A stretch of 64,000 nucleotides of DNA from Stratiolaelaps scimitus (Eukaryota > Arthropoda > Arachnida > Mesostigmata > Laelapidae): NCBI GenBank assembly GCA_019614645.1, contig JABWDB010000008.1, positions 1,054,001 to 1,118,000 of the forward strand. Reading direction: 5' to 3'. A model generated the notes under the pieces. The model ran no database searches. It was given only the letters and a program-made list of their open reading frames with translations, and was not told the origin of the DNA. The position numbers and the translations under genes were made by a program. Shown piece after piece: positions 51,317 through 62,666 of the stretch. Positions within the stretch are counted from its first letter, which is position 1. Every line of letters starts with the position of its first letter.

Positions 51317-54154
51317 ATCGATTACTCGAGATGGCTGTAAAGGGACAAATTACAACATTACATCTTGCTGGCGACTGGCCGTCTATCAGATATTTACGTT
51401 TATTGCCGTTGACTAAAAACGCGAATTAACGAATCACGATTGATTAATTAGTTGGTTGATTCAAGTTTGTCAGTGGCATTTTATCCCGGCCAAAACTTTG
51501 GGACTCGTGGCCCGTTTATAATGATTATTATTATTATTATTATTATTATTGTTATAATTACGATAACAAACGAAGCGCTTCGATGTCAAGCAGAAGCGGA
51601 CCTAACAGTGATTGATCAGTTTCGTATATGCTCCACGTTCAGTGGATATGAGCGATGATGCCTATTTATTATGTATGATTACAACTATTAAATTTATCCG
51701 ACTGGCTGGCCAGCTCAAATGGAGCAATCACCCTTTTGATTGATGAGTTCTCCGCACTGTTGTTCATAGTTGATGTATTTTTCGGCGCATTCGCGCGCCG
51801 CCGGGGTCACTACGTTCGACGATGCTCGGGAGCAATACTTTGTTTGTGCGTGAAGAGTGTGGAGGGAGGCGGGGGTCGTGGAGTATTAGTGGTTAGTGGT
51901 TATTTCGTACCTGAGCGTGATATCGATATTCCATACAACGAGATGCTCTGATGAATGGTCAAATGCCAAAATAGTGTGGTTTTGTATTTTTGGGACACCT
52001 TTTTCCGCGAGGTGCGATATTACCTAACGAGTGTAACAATCTCGTTGTCGATGCCTGTGCGTAGGTACAGCATTCAGCTGTTGTGCGAATGATTACGCTG
52101 AACATGATCGCTGGTGATCAGCGTGGTTTTGAAAAATGAGGAAATTCCCTTGAAACGTCTGCTAGATGAAGAACGAAAAACGTGTTTCAATATGAATTAG
52201 TACGAAAATGGTTTCTGGGCGAAGCATAAGCCGTATGTTTGTATCATTTAACCGATTTCACATATGTCTATTGCGATTGCCAGATTTGCAGCTGGAGGAT
52301 TCGGGGTGAGAGTTAGGCGAGGCGCAGGTACCATAGACTATTCAATTATGTTAATGGGTTATCCTCCTTTTAGCAGTTTTGGATAGGTATGAACCAGCGT
52401 TGAGCAGAAATTCGTGGAGTTATAGCATTGTACTTATACGCAACCTCAGATGTGCCCTGCATTGGTGCACATTGAAGGTACAAATGCAATGTGACAGCCG
52501 TGAAGGAGTTCAATGTATGTTTATCTGGAGCTGTCACATGTGCAGATAAACAAGGACTTTTTCAGCCAGGATCTTCGACTGAGTACTCGCTGGTAGTAGC
52601 AAGTATTGTATAGTTAATTGAAAATCTTGAGCACCGAAATTTGTCACGGGTTCCATGTGAACAGTAGTTGATCGTGGGCCAGTCGGTCCTAAGCTCATGC
52701 AGCGTGTGACATTCACGTGACGTGAATGTTGTGTGTGTGTGTGCGGTAACAGCTGATGTCTGTGTACAAGCAACCACTGTTTAGCCGGATAGTGTAGCTG
52801 TGTCTTATCTCGGCCATACTCAACGGCAGCGGGGGGAGAGAATGTTTTGTTGTTTGATTAAACCATGCAATCTTCCATTTTGTCCGAAGTGCTGTGCCAA
52901 TGCGAGTTCATGTAACTCGTTTGTCCGTTAATTGCAACGAATGAATCGGCTACTATGCCGCTGCTGCAGCGCCGTATCGTCACGTCGGCGCAGGCTAAAG
53001 AACACGTGCATCCAATAACAAGAACGTGCATATCTACAAGTTACGTATGTAGTCTGGGTCAAAACGCTCTGGCCGTCTGCGCGGCGGACGTAGTTCATCC
53101 AGTCATTGACTGGAACGAGCAAAATCGGCCATTGGGTAGGGGGCTCCCTTGTTTTGACCGTTGTCCATCGCGGGTTGCGTCGTGAACGTGGTTCAATCAA
53201 TGGACAAGCTCATGAGCGCAGCAGTAGCGATGTAGTAGTCGATAGTTTCGTAATTGGACAGAAATTGACGACTGCTCTCTTGTCCTCAACCGGAAATTCT
53301 GCAATATGTGCCAAGGACCATCTAACTTTGCCAGCGACCTTTCGTTGGGATTGGTGGCATTCTTTTCATAGGCTTTCATCCTAGAGAAAACAAACTCACT
53401 GCTGAGTTCAGGGGTCAACCGATCGCTAACTCCAAATGTCCAAGGTGCTTGCCTGACGTTAACGAGTTGATTTTATCAAAAGTAATTCATACAAAAATGC
53501 CGTCTCGCGCAACGAAGATCACTTCAAGGGAAGTTGACAGTTACAGCTGATCTTGGAAAACAATAGTGACCGGTTGCAATCGTGACGTTCTATTATGGCA
53601 ATGATTAATATTTACAGAAGAGTTGTCAAGAACCACTTTTCGAGAAGTTACACCTGTACACACATGTTCAATGTAATAATTAATAAAGCTACTTCTTTGT
53701 TAGTGAACAATAGATATTAGTATTATTTTTGTGTTAATAATTATATTATACTATTTTTGTCTCAGTCGCCTTACCCGAGCTGAAAATATATATATATATA
53801 TATATATGATATGCTGGTCAATGCTGATTCAAATATAGGTCATAGATGCGAAATCGAGCCCATCTTCTCCTTGAGCATGGCGTTTGTGGGGCTTTGCGAA
53901 ACCACCGAATGACGAGTGGATATCAGCTAGTCGAGAATAGTCAAATAATTACATCATCATCATTGTAATTTCATTAGCATCTTTAGCGCTTTATTTTCTG
54001 GGTAGCAGCTTCCCTGATCGACGTTCGAGAGATAAGCATTTTTCAATGTGTTCAATTACATCGTTATGATTTGTTTGTGATTCACGCAGGCAACTACCAC
54101 TACAACTACTAACCCTATGTTATATTCCTAGAATTGTACATTTCCAAGAGTCTG

Positions 54155-54186
<32 letters not shown>
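50902..54186. other. Intergenic stretch with microsatellites
   Basis: (TA)n at 51275-51313, (ATT)n at 51524-51552, (TA)n at 53786-53808 and 54159-54186, and a 9-bp hairpin with a CACGTG-like core at 52709-52729 (ACATTCACG-TGA-CGTGAATGT) beside a (TG)n run. No supported gene; the open frames here look random. Confidence 0.5.
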
Positions 54187-54188
<2 letters not shown>

Positions 54189-54354
54189 AATCTTCACCAG
54201 GCGTGATTAGTCTGTCGCGGTTATTCGTTGGTGTGAACATCATACGCGTCACCAAAGAACGGTATGTCATAGTCGTCGAACCTGATGACATCTGCACTTC
54301 AGCCGAAATTTCTAAACTGATTAACAACGCGAAGACGAATAACCATACCGAGCT
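54187..54354 (-). CDS. Candidate terminal exon of a small secreted or membrane protein
   Basis: Acceptor-like gatgtcacccag|AGC at 54354, open for 55 codons to TAG at 54187. It begins SSVWLFVFALLISLEISAEV, a strongly hydrophobic run ending like a signal peptide, then a Ser/Thr/Met-rich mature part (QMSSGSTTMTYR...TPGED). Phase 0 at the acceptor, so a short upstream exon would supply the initiator Met; none was identified. It lies downstream of the secreted-protein exons on the same strand, so it may be a third member or an unrelated gene. Confidence 0.3.
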
Positions 54355-54593
54355 CTGGGTGACATCACAATGAATACATCGCACTTTACCAATTACAATT
54401 GGTGTAATAGATCTGGACGAACAGATCGATACGTTTCCAATGGCGAATACGTGTTTATCGCTTGACGCCAACGACTATCCGAGTTCAGCTTTTCGAGGTG
54501 CTCTCTGCTTCACTTAATGTGTCTCTACCTCGCACTTGTTTCAACTACCATGACCACGAGACGTTAACGTGTCACACGCCAGAGTGTCGGTTC

Positions 54594-54768
54594 TCATTTC
54601 CTTGCTGGAGCGGCTGCTGGAGGGCCGCCTACAGGCACGTAGCCGGGATAGTATCCGGGGTAGCCGTAACGGTAGGCCCATGGACCGAAAGCCCAGGGAC
54701 CGCCCCAGAGGTAGGGTGAAGAGGCCAGCGCGAGGAGAGCCAGGGCTCCCACAGTATGATACGAGAAC
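54594..54768 (-). CDS. Gly/Tyr/Pro-rich C-terminal exon of a secreted protein
   Basis: Acceptor ttgcgcgttag|GTTCTCG at 54768 and stop TAG at 54594. It encodes FSYHTVGALALLALASSPYL then a low-complexity tail (WGGPWAFGPWAYRYGYPGYY...APARK). G/Y/W/P-rich repeats of this sort occur in arthropod cuticle and silk-like secreted proteins. The exon starts with one base completing a codon, which fits the donor AGAAGAG|GTTCGT at 55167, giving RPRQKR-FSYH across the junction, a furin-like dibasic site directly before the hydrophobic segment. Alternatively the hydrophobic segment is itself the signal peptide of a separate small gene whose first exon I did not find. The low-complexity composition is certain; the exon linkage is inferred. 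Confidence 0.45.
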
Positions 54769-55117
54769 CTAACGCGCAACGAATCGACACGGGACGAAAT
54801 AGCAATTCAAAATATTGATGCGCGCTATGCGAATTTGACGGATGGCGTGCGGGAAATACTAGTTTCAAGCGGTTCAACGTAAGCTTTCGGACGTAAGACC
54901 GCAGCTGGGAGCAGTTTTGTTGCTAGTTATTTTTTTAACAAAGCGAAGAAGAGAAAGAAAACACGGAAAATCAAGAAAAAATTACGAGGAGATGTGAAGC
55001 TCCCTTGTGCTGGCTCAAATGACATCCTTGCCATGTCCCTCCTGTGTACTTTCCTGAAGGATCACCTGCTAGGTTAGGAGATGTGTAAAACGTGGATGTG
55101 CGGACGCGTGCATGTGA

Positions 55118-55375
55118 TCATTGTGATATATTATTTTTGTAATTATTTGAGACGGGGAGTACGAACCTCTTCTGGCGAGGACGTCCAAGGTCACCAAACG
55201 ACTCATAGCTTGAGTAGTCATCATAGGCGCCCGTCCGTTTGACCGGATGAGCTGGACGAGGTAGTACGTCCCGGCGAGTTCGTGATAAGGGCATTGAAAC
55301 GGGCTGCGCAGATGGTTCAGCCCTGCTGCTGCCGCCCATAGAAGTCAGTGCATCTCCATTGGTACGGATCGATAG
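55118..55375 (-). CDS. Secreted protein gene B, third exon (terminal or with internal donor at 55167)
   Basis: Acceptor attccaataagcag|CTATCG at 55375, phase 0, matching the preceding exon. It encodes LSIRTNGDALTSMGGSSRAE, a Ser/Pro/Arg-rich part with dibasic sites (SRTRRDV, PVKRTG) and YDDYSSYESFGDLGRPRQKR. Reading on to the stop gives FVLPVSNNYKNNISQ (end 55118); using the GTTCGT donor at 55167 leads to the Gly/Tyr-rich exon at 54768. Repeated dibasic sites and a Tyr-rich acidic stretch suggest a secreted, possibly processed precursor. No family recognised. Confidence 0.5.
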   Translation of the reverse strand, partial: LSIRTNGDALTSMGGSSRAEPSAQPVSMPLSRTRRDVLPRPAHPVKRTGAYDDYSSYESFGDLGRPRQKRFVLPVSNNYKNNISQ

Positions 55376-55719
55376 CTGCTTATTGGAATGGCAGCCAGCC
55401 ATACGTTGCCGTTTAGATTGTGTCGAACACACACCCGAATCAGCATAGAGCCAAATTAGCTTACGTTATGGTCGTGTTTTGCTTAGCTTTGTCGTACAAT
55501 ACAAACCATCCTTATCTATCGGGTTCAACGATGGTTAACATGATGAAGGGGTGTTTATTTCAAATAGAAAAACATGAGAACTGTTTTGTTGTTTGTTGGA
55601 CTTTTGTGTGTTGTTGTGTAGGTAACTCGGCTACGCGTAATTTAGGGCAGACTCGGCACATTTGCCAAAGAAAATTAATTATCTGATGGCATTCGTAATC
55701 ATAGTAAACACGTGCTCAC

Positions 55720-55961
55720 CTTGTCCATAGCGACAGAGATGATGCGAAGTGACTGTAACGACAGCTGGTGCTCAGTGACGAGAAGCTTGAGGATGTTGGC
55801 CAAATCCCGGATTGATTTGTCAATTGGGGCTTTGTCGAAGTTCTTCATCGCGGCCGCTATTTTGTCATCGCCCACATTCGGGTTGGAGAAGATCTCCTGC
55901 AGTAGGTCGAGCTGCTTCAGATCCGGTGCGCGAAGTTCTGCTGCCGGCTCCTCGGCCAACG
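55720..55961 (-). CDS. Secreted protein gene B, second exon (helical, acidic)
   Basis: Acceptor cttggccgtag|CGTTGGCC at 55961 behind a pyrimidine-rich tract, donor GACAAG|GTGAGCAC at 55720. It encodes LAEEPAAELRAPDLKQLDLL, then IFSNPNVGDDKIAAAMKNFD and a Leu-rich helical end (DLANILKLLVTEHQLSLQSL). The first codon needs one base from the previous exon; with the G of the signal exon at 57815 it becomes Ala, giving CIALA-EEPAA, a textbook A-X-A signal cleavage site. Heptad-like leucines suggest helices. I recognise no family. No other signal-peptide exon was found between this exon and 57815. Confidence 0.55.
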
Positions 55962-56337
55962 CTACGGCCAAGGGATTAATTTCAGGGAGAGACAGACGGT
56001 GATTACAGAGAAGCGTTGCAAAGGTTTTACGTATTGAGCTTTCATTACGGAATCCAAAGGTTTTTCACAGCTTCCACGCACTGAGCATGCTCTGAGACAG
56101 TTCTTCGTTCTCGAGGATTAGTTTGCTCTAGATAACTATATACGAGAAGCGTAACTTCGAATGTAACAATCAAGCAACAAAAGCAGAAACAAACAACGGT
56201 TGAAACCAGCGGCGGTGGCGGCGTTCACATGTTGACCGATGACCGATTGCTGATAAATTGCTATTGCAAAAATCGAGATAGATTGCTGCGTCAATTCGTT
56301 TCGTTTATAGTTGGCAGTAATGTACGGCAAGTTGTAT

Positions 56338-56479
56338 TAACACTACTACTAAAAAGGTTTAAAGGTTTTCGGGCTGACTTTCAGCCAACGTTTAACTTCC
56401 ACGGTACAACTGCTGGTAGCATTGCTTCGTAAGACGGACAACCCCTAAATGCAAAAGTGCAATCTAACACTACTAAAAA
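56338..56479 (-). repeat. SINE copy with target-site duplication
   Basis: The reverse complement of 56356-56460 (GCACTTTTGCATTTAGGGGT...GTTGTACCGTGGAAG...GTTGGCTGAAAGTCAGCC) matches 62110-62216. It is flanked by TAACACTACTACTAAAAAG (56338-56356) and TAACACTACTAAAAA (56465-56479), a probable target-site duplication. The tRNA-like head is missing: 5'-truncated copy. Confidence 0.7.
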
Positions 56480-56586
56480 CTGAACTTTTTAGAGCGAACT
56501 CTAAGCCAACACTACACTACTACTACTACTATTGCTTCTACTCAGGCATTTCGGAGGAAAATTCTAAGTTTGTCATTGGAAGACAG

Positions 56587-57302
56587 CTAGAACTTTCGCT
56601 TGTGCGAAGACATCGCGGTTTCGGTCATCGCTTGCTGCTCAAGGTTATTCGCCGAAGCAGTCGTTGATGTGACTGGCGTTTCGCCATCCTCCATATGGCT
56701 GTTGTCGCCGCTCATCATATCGGGGTCAATTTCATCATTTACGTCAGGACCCATGTCCGGAGCCATTTCGTTCTCGACCGGCTCTATAGCAGGCATATCG
56801 GCTGCAGACGGCTCGATCGGCTGTGTGGCATCCGTGACCACAGCATCTCCGTGGGGCGACATTGTTGCAACGTCAATATCGTGCGGGGAGGTCGTCACGG
56901 CTGCAGGCTTTGCCTGAGACCCCAGCGGGGCCAGTGGTGCCGACGGTGAGCTCGGACGCCTTCGCGTTGTCAACATCCCACCTACGCCCGGATAGTGCAT
57001 CACCTGAGTGACCATAGATGACAGTGGCACGTAGCTGTAACCGTACTGGCCAGGCAACGTGACAATGGGACGGCCCGGCCGCATAACATACGGCATAGGC
57101 CGGCTGAACTGCCAGATATTGCTGTACGGCAGAGAATGATGCTGCTGCTGATAGCCTTGCAGAGTGGTGGTGGTTGCGACGGCGGCAACGGCGGCTCCGG
57201 TAGAAACATAGGGCCGCGCCACGAGGCCGGCGGGGGTCAGCTGCAGTTGGTACTGGCTATACTGCGCGGCCGCAGGTGCGTAGACTCGATGTGCGTGACC
57301 AT
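56587..57302 (-). CDS. Secreted low-complexity protein gene A, second exon
   Basis: Acceptor cccttcatcgcag|ATGGTCACG at 57302; joined to the signal exon at 57815 it reads CI-DGHAHRVYAPAAAQYSQ and stays open for 237 codons to TAG at 56587. The N-terminal half is Ala/Tyr/Gln/Pro-rich (YSQYQLQLTPAGLVARPYV; QGYQQQHHSLPYSN; PGQYGYSYVPLSS), as in cuticle-associated proteins. The C-terminal half is acidic and Met/Asp/Pro-rich (EPVENEMAPDMGPDVNDEID, PDMMSGDNSHMED) and ends in basic SSHKRKF. The total product would be 256 residues. The composition suggests an extracellular structural or matrix protein; no chitin-binding Rebers-Riddiford consensus is visible. Opposite-strand frames here are shadows. 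Confidence 0.6.
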
Positions 57303-57814
57303 CTGCGATGAAGGGATCAAGGGGCCCGGAGCTCAGCTCACTGACTCAACTCAACTGACTTATTTGACTTGAACGGCCTGTCTATCCGGTATTAACCGGT
57401 GATGTCTCTTTATTGTTTTGTTTCTGCATGTTATTGTCCATCATAAACAACTCGATAATGCCATACCACTCGAGAAGCTATTATCCAGAGGGGCAGGTAA
57501 AGACGAAGAGTGTATTACTCTCGCTGAGGACGAGACGGATGAAATGTAGGCAGTGGTGGCCGCCATACGCAGCGGCCTAATGTGCACTATTCTCTCGCTG
57601 CGTCCCTTTTTCTACTCATTCTCGACGACGCTTAGGCTGCCTAGGTGTCGTCAAATATCGTAGGGTCATAGTTTGGTGAGTAGGTAGATGCGCCATATAT
57701 CTGCAACGAATGCAAATGGCGCGGGGTTAAATTGCTCGAGGTTACAAGCTGGGTATGAATGCGCGAATCCCGAAACATGCGGAACCCGTGCACTCGAACC
57801 CGAGATCAACTTAC

Positions 57815-57869
57815 CGATACACTGGAGCGCGATGGCTGATAGGCCGAACACAACGAGCGAGAACTTCAT
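57815..57869 (-). CDS. Signal-peptide exon, usable by gene A and gene B
   Basis: ATG at 57869, encoding MKFSLVVFGLSAIALQCI plus one base (G), then donor ATCG|GTAAGTTG. A basic residue followed by a hydrophobic core is a classic signal peptide, and a short first exon ending after it is common in arthropod cuticle genes. Phase 1 fits both the 57302 acceptor (G|AT, Asp) and the 55961 acceptor (G|CG, Ala). The Ala junction yields the better signal cleavage motif, the Asp junction is the nearer one. Either one is the true partner or both are used by alternative splicing. Confidence 0.7.
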
Positions 57870-60800
57870 CCTTCGTCCTGAACAGGAACCACTGGTGGTT
57901 TCGTATGTCACTCGTAGTTGAAGGCGGCGATTCAGTGGAGGCAACAGCGAGATCAATCAGGGTTCGCTACCTCAACTAGCCACTCTGAGGTGAACTCGGA
58001 CCTCGAAATCAATTCGATATCTGCTCTATGATTGAATATCTCCCGTCGACAATGATACTGTGATGGGGTTTCGAGCACTTTTATATGTCTAGTCCGGCCA
58101 TACCCTCGCCTACCCTCGGCATCTCGCGGATACACCGACGGATGGTCAGGCATCCGACTGTGGCAGTTTGCCCATAGCTCGGTGGCTAGCTCGCCCTTCT
58201 TTACATCGGATCACAGCTTTGTTCACAGCTGCATAAGCAACAGCGTCACAGCATCGAGCTCCGACACGGCTAGCGTAGCCTGCCACTGCAAATGCGCACA
58301 CCGCTATGTGGCACCGCATGTCGAGATCTTATCAGACTTGTCATCGGTTCGCTGTCAAATTTTGAGGCGGCGGTGAACACGCGGCTAGTGTCCTCTCAGA
58401 TCGCGGTGACGAGGAACATCCGCGAATAGATAATCCACTGGGCACCACATGTTATATGATACCTCTATCATCAGTCATATATATATATATATATATATAT
58501 ATTTGCTACTGATGTTGAAAGTTCGCATCGATTGATATGATCGCTGCCATGGTGGCGGTGCCGCATCAGACGAAGAAGCAAACGAATGTAGACTACGCGC
58601 TCATAGATATATCTCCCTATTGTGATTCGAATTAAGCCGATCTAGTCAACAGGTGAAAAAAAAACAGATGTCGCAGAGAAAGAAAAAGTGCCCGACATGG
58701 AAAGTGCCGTGCTGGAAACGACCCAGTTTGAACAAACGGCTTCAGAGTCGGGGGCAACTTAGCAGACTCTTCCGGCTTGAAAATGCAGAAGCACGAACTT
58801 ATTTAATATATGAACGCTGCTATGATAATTTTTTGTTGTTATGATTCTTATTATAGTAATTGTTATATAGTAGTTTGTATAGTCTGTGCAAATATCGTAC
58901 CGTCAGCAGGGTTGGCTCCGGTGATTGTGGTGAATGAGCTAGCCAATGATAGCTCGGGGCGCGACGAGAAGGTCGAACACATTCGACATTCGGGCGCAAT
59001 TCAATTGGGTAAAGGATGCTTGCGAAGCTCCCCCTCTATCCGTCTTTCTAATTATGCATATTCTAACGGGTTCTTAGAGCGCTCTACCTATTTTCGATGA
59101 TTATTGAAATGCCCGCATGAAATAGAAAGCGCTATATATATGTATATATATATATATATATATGGGTTAAGGGATTCGTTCCGTATAATGCTGTGTTGAA
59201 TGTGCTGTAAGAATAGAAATATAACGAACAATGCCTATGAAAGATGGTATAAACAATATCATAGATGCTTCCTTGTCTAGCTAGAAACTATAAGATAAAG
59301 CACCTTAGAGCAACTTGCAACAGGTCGAACTCTAACGACAAGATCCTCTTATCTTTCGCATATAGCTATCGACTAATCGAAAGTGATTCATTGCAGCTAC
59401 CATTGAAGTCACTCGCTGAACTATTATGCTGAATTCACTCAAATATAATCAATGCTTCAACACAGTAAACATTTAATAAATACAGTAAATAAACAATTAA
59501 TAAACATTTAACATTTAATAATATATAATAATAGTTGGACGTCTGTCTAAACCATGCATTTCACGAATTGCACTTCTGCGGGATATTGCAAAGCTCACCT
59601 ACTCTAAGAATGGACCTGGCTTGTACCACATACGTACATATGTCCTCAATATGTTTCCTGAGATCTCCATACGACTAAGAAATATAAATACTTCGATAAA
59701 ACTAACCCTTATAGAGCGCAGCATAACAGTCAATGTTCTTAACAAACAGAAAATAGGAAAATTGTCGTAGAAATCAGCCAGTCTGGGCGCACTACGTCAT
59801 GGGGTTCAGAATTCGACGAGGGTGTGACAACTACGCGCATTGATGCTTTATAGAGCTGCTGCATTTAATAACCACGTTATTGTTGTATGGTGGACAGTAT
59901 AGAAGACTGCGCACTTAAGAATGGAGATTAGACTGCTGTCATTTCGACGGCACCACGCACCCACAACATCTATTATAGACCTGCAATAGTCAATGTCTGG
60001 ACAGCAGATCGGCTCGCACAACTCCAAACTGTCCTCATAAGAGTTACGAATGACTCCCTGGGGGCGTTCGCTCCTGAGGTTAAGCTCAGAAGAAGGTTAG
60101 GATTAAGGTCAGAACTGTACAAGGTTAACGTTAGGCTTAAAGTGCAGAACAGCCGGTGGCCACACAGAAGTCTTGGTGAACTCCCGATGGACACGGTTCA
60201 TTAGAGCTGATAGTGTTGTTAATCACAACACGGAAGAACGTCCTATCTATGAGATAACTTCTGATTTAGCCAATGCTCTTCTTAGCTCACTGCAAATTCT
60301 GAAGTTCAGAGATCAGCAATTTATGGCACACGCGATCGAAAGCTTCAGAAAATCGCAGCTGAAGCCTTAGGGTACTAATCTAGCAACTAGTTAATACAAT
60401 AGATGTTAGCGGACCATACGCTTTACTTCTTTGCTATTTTATGGGCGAGACGTATTGCCGATGCATACAGTATAACCTGTAAGTTTTATTCTAAGTTATA
60501 TCGAAGTTCTATTTTGAAAGCAAGCATTTCTAACTAGGACCGAATATAGTTGTTGTGATATTGCAATAAGAGCTACTTTCTATCGGTGATGAGTCCACCG
60601 AACCGCTTCAGGCTCTGTACAAACGCACAGTAGCTATAGTGAAAGGTCCCCTTGTGGAACTCATCAATACCAGACTACCTGGTCGATACTAACGGTGCCC
60701 GGAACTTTCACGAACATACCCTAAGCTGTTTGTTACCTATGGTCGATCTATCGAAATATGGGGACACTCAGCAAGAAAACCTTTGATTGCCCGTGAGACA

Positions 60801-61088
60801 TATGGACGGTCTTGTTTGTTCGAACGAACTGATAGGTCCCTGTGGACTCCAATCGGCCGCGGCCGCTGCCGCTCAATACTGTAGGCGGAGCATCGAGGCG
60901 AGGCACCGCCTGGGATCTGACCCCTTCGACTATGCTCCCTATTTGACATATTTCAAATGGGCTATAACATCTCCCAGAGAAAAATATCAGATGGCACCTT
61001 GGAAATAGCAACGGCGTATTCAGCGATATATATATACAAGCCCCTCCCTCAAGAAACTCGGAAGTTTCCATCAGGGGAATATAGCAGG
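57870..61088. other. Intergenic stretch between secreted cluster and rhomboid
   Basis: (TA)n runs at 58477-58502 and 59132-59163 and an AT-rich tandem ATTTAATAAACA-like stretch at 59460-59530. A small frame at 58537-58635 (MIAAMVAVPHQTKK...) has coding-like composition but no splice support. Nothing else recognised; the plus-strand frame from 60957 is treated with the rhomboid start. Confidence 0.45.
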
Positions 61089-61172
61089 ATGGAAGACCTT
61101 GCTTGCGAGGATTCGTCGTTAATTCAAACTGTTTCCACCTCTGGCTGTCTAGCGATAAACACTTCGTACGAG
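61089..61172 (+). CDS. EF-hand rhomboid protein, first coding exon
   Basis: ATG at 61089 encodes MEDLACEDSSLIQTVSTSGC and LAINTSYE, ending in a consensus donor (TACGAG|GTGAGTTT), phase 0, matching the next exon. The frame is open further upstream to another ATG at 60957 (MGYNISQRKISDG...), but that stretch includes a TATATATATA run read as IYIY, so I prefer the downstream Met. No motif in this exon; it is assigned by phase and distance. Confidence 0.5.
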
Positions 61173-61666
61173 GTGAGTTTACACAAATAGCATACGTTGG
61201 TAAACTGTATTTGTTCGTTAAGCATTCGTATACCTGGTATATTAGCTAAAGCCTCTGGATAGACTAATTCAGCTCGATTGTGCTAATAGTTCGGGGCACA
61301 TAGAGTAAAACCATTTTCGACGGCAGGGTTCATCGTCAAAGATCTTTTTAATTGTTAATTTATCCTTAAATCACTTGAATCTATTTCCTTCGGTCATACC
61401 GAGACGAACTCGAAATTAAAAATTAAAGTACAATTACGTAAGACGTAATTTGAGTTGGAGTTCAATTTCTAAAAATTAAGTCGCAAATTTCGAACCATTC
61501 AAAGTTCGTAGAGATTGCCATTCATGACTAGAAAATCAACAATAGAAGGCTCACTCAAAAAACAAACACGCAACATGCCCGACATTGAATACGAAACAGC
61601 TTATTAAACCAAAAGCTATATTTGCTATGTTATGGAACATTGACAAAGGGTTGTTCTCGAGCCTAG

Positions 61667-61823
61667 TTCGAAGATCCCTCATCTGCGGGTATGTCGAAAG
61701 CAGCTGCAGAAGAGATTTCCTTCGGGACGGACCCCGCGGTCTATTTCCTTAAGGAGTTCCAGAAGATGGACCCGCTTCGGAATGGATCTCTGATGCATAA
61801 GCAGATTGGAATCTACATCGAAA
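61667..61823 (+). CDS. EF-hand rhomboid protein, second exon
   Basis: Acceptor ttgttctcgagcctag|TTC (61667) and donor ATCGAAA|GTGAGTTA (61823). Encodes FEDPSSAGMSKAAAEEISFG followed by VYFLKEFQKMDPLRNGSLM, the first half of an EF-hand-like pair: helix, DPLRNGS loop (degenerate for calcium), helix (KQIGIYIE). The pattern F..MDP...G.....Q...YIE parallels the N-terminal EF-hand region of human RHBDL1 and RHBDL3 and insect rho-4 type rhomboids. The ATG at 61691 inside the exon is an alternative start if the 61089 exon is not used. Confidence 0.68.
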
Positions 61824-62063
61824 GTGAGTTATACTGCTGAATTGTTTAAGCCAACACTAAAACGAATACCATTGTGTAATCCTATTTGCCAAATGACAAT
61901 ATTTCGCAAACTTACGGATCGTCATCGGGTCAGCTCGGAAAAAAACATATATATATATATTTGTGTGTGTGTATTCTTAGAATATCTTACACAACCTCAT
62001 CAAGTTCTGTAAGATAAACAGTTATTCATAAATTGCATTGCTATTCCAAGGCGCATTCGTGTG

Positions 62064-62219
62064 TGCGCCTCGCAATCGGGGGAGACACGTAGGTGCACCG
62101 GTTCGATCCCCACCGTTGCACATTTGCATTTAAATGGGTTGTCCATCTTACGAAGCAATGCTAAAAGCAATGTTGTACCGTGGACGTTAAATGTTGGCTG
62201 AGAGTCAGCCCGAAAACCT
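62064..62219 (+). repeat. tRNA-derived SINE, most complete copy, inside rhomboid intron
   Basis: Head: GGAGACACGTAGGTGCACCG then GTTCGATCCCC (B-box). Body: CATTTGCATTTAAATGGGTT, GTCCATCTTACGAAGCAATG, CCGTGGACGTTAAATGTTGG and the GGCTGAGAGTCAGCC hairpin, then a CT-rich simple tail. It lies about 85 bp upstream of the exon 3 acceptor. Confidence 0.7.
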
Positions 62220-62303
62220 CTCTATCTCTCTCTTCTCTCCGTTGCTTCCTCCGTTCGTTTGTTTCTTAATACAATGTACACCTCTTGTTGTTTACGTACA
62301 CAG

Positions 62304-62473
62304 AGCACGATATCAAGCTCTCAACGAGTGCTCGTAACGAGCTGCTGTGTCTTGCCAAAGATGAACCAGACCAAAGGATCTTTATGGACCAGTTCCTGGT
62401 GATCTGCCTTGGAAGACAACCACAGGGAATGCTTCAGAAAGCGCTCTACGGCTGGGCGCAATCAGCAGCAAAC
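62304..62473 (+). CDS. EF-hand rhomboid protein, third exon
   Basis: Acceptor tttacgtacacag|AGCAC (62304); the probable donor is GCAAAC|GTAATC (62473), somewhat weak. Encodes KHDIKLSTSARNELLCLAKD, EPDQRIFMDQFLVICLGRQP and QGMLQKALYGWAQSAAN: the second EF-hand-like unit and the linker helix before the membrane domain. Spacing and pattern (L....R..LL.LA......I....F) match the RHBDL EF-hand module. The loop has lost most calcium ligands. Confidence 0.68.
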
Positions 62474-62666
62474 GTAATCTATGAAAATAGTGTGTTTTTT
62501 TTCTCAAAAATATGCTAGTTTTTCAGAATATAACATGTCCAAATGATGGCTGCTTTCAGCCTGCGCTGGACTGATATTCGCTCACCACCCATTTGCTGTT
62601 GCGGGGAAGGTGATAGTTTCACTTTGAATCACACGAATGTCCCTCATTCTATGGCTTGCATTATTT

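Noticed and set aside
56600..57372. Plus-strand frames over the gene A exon
   Set aside because: Antisense shadows of the 716-base exon, which itself fits a signal exon and splice phase.
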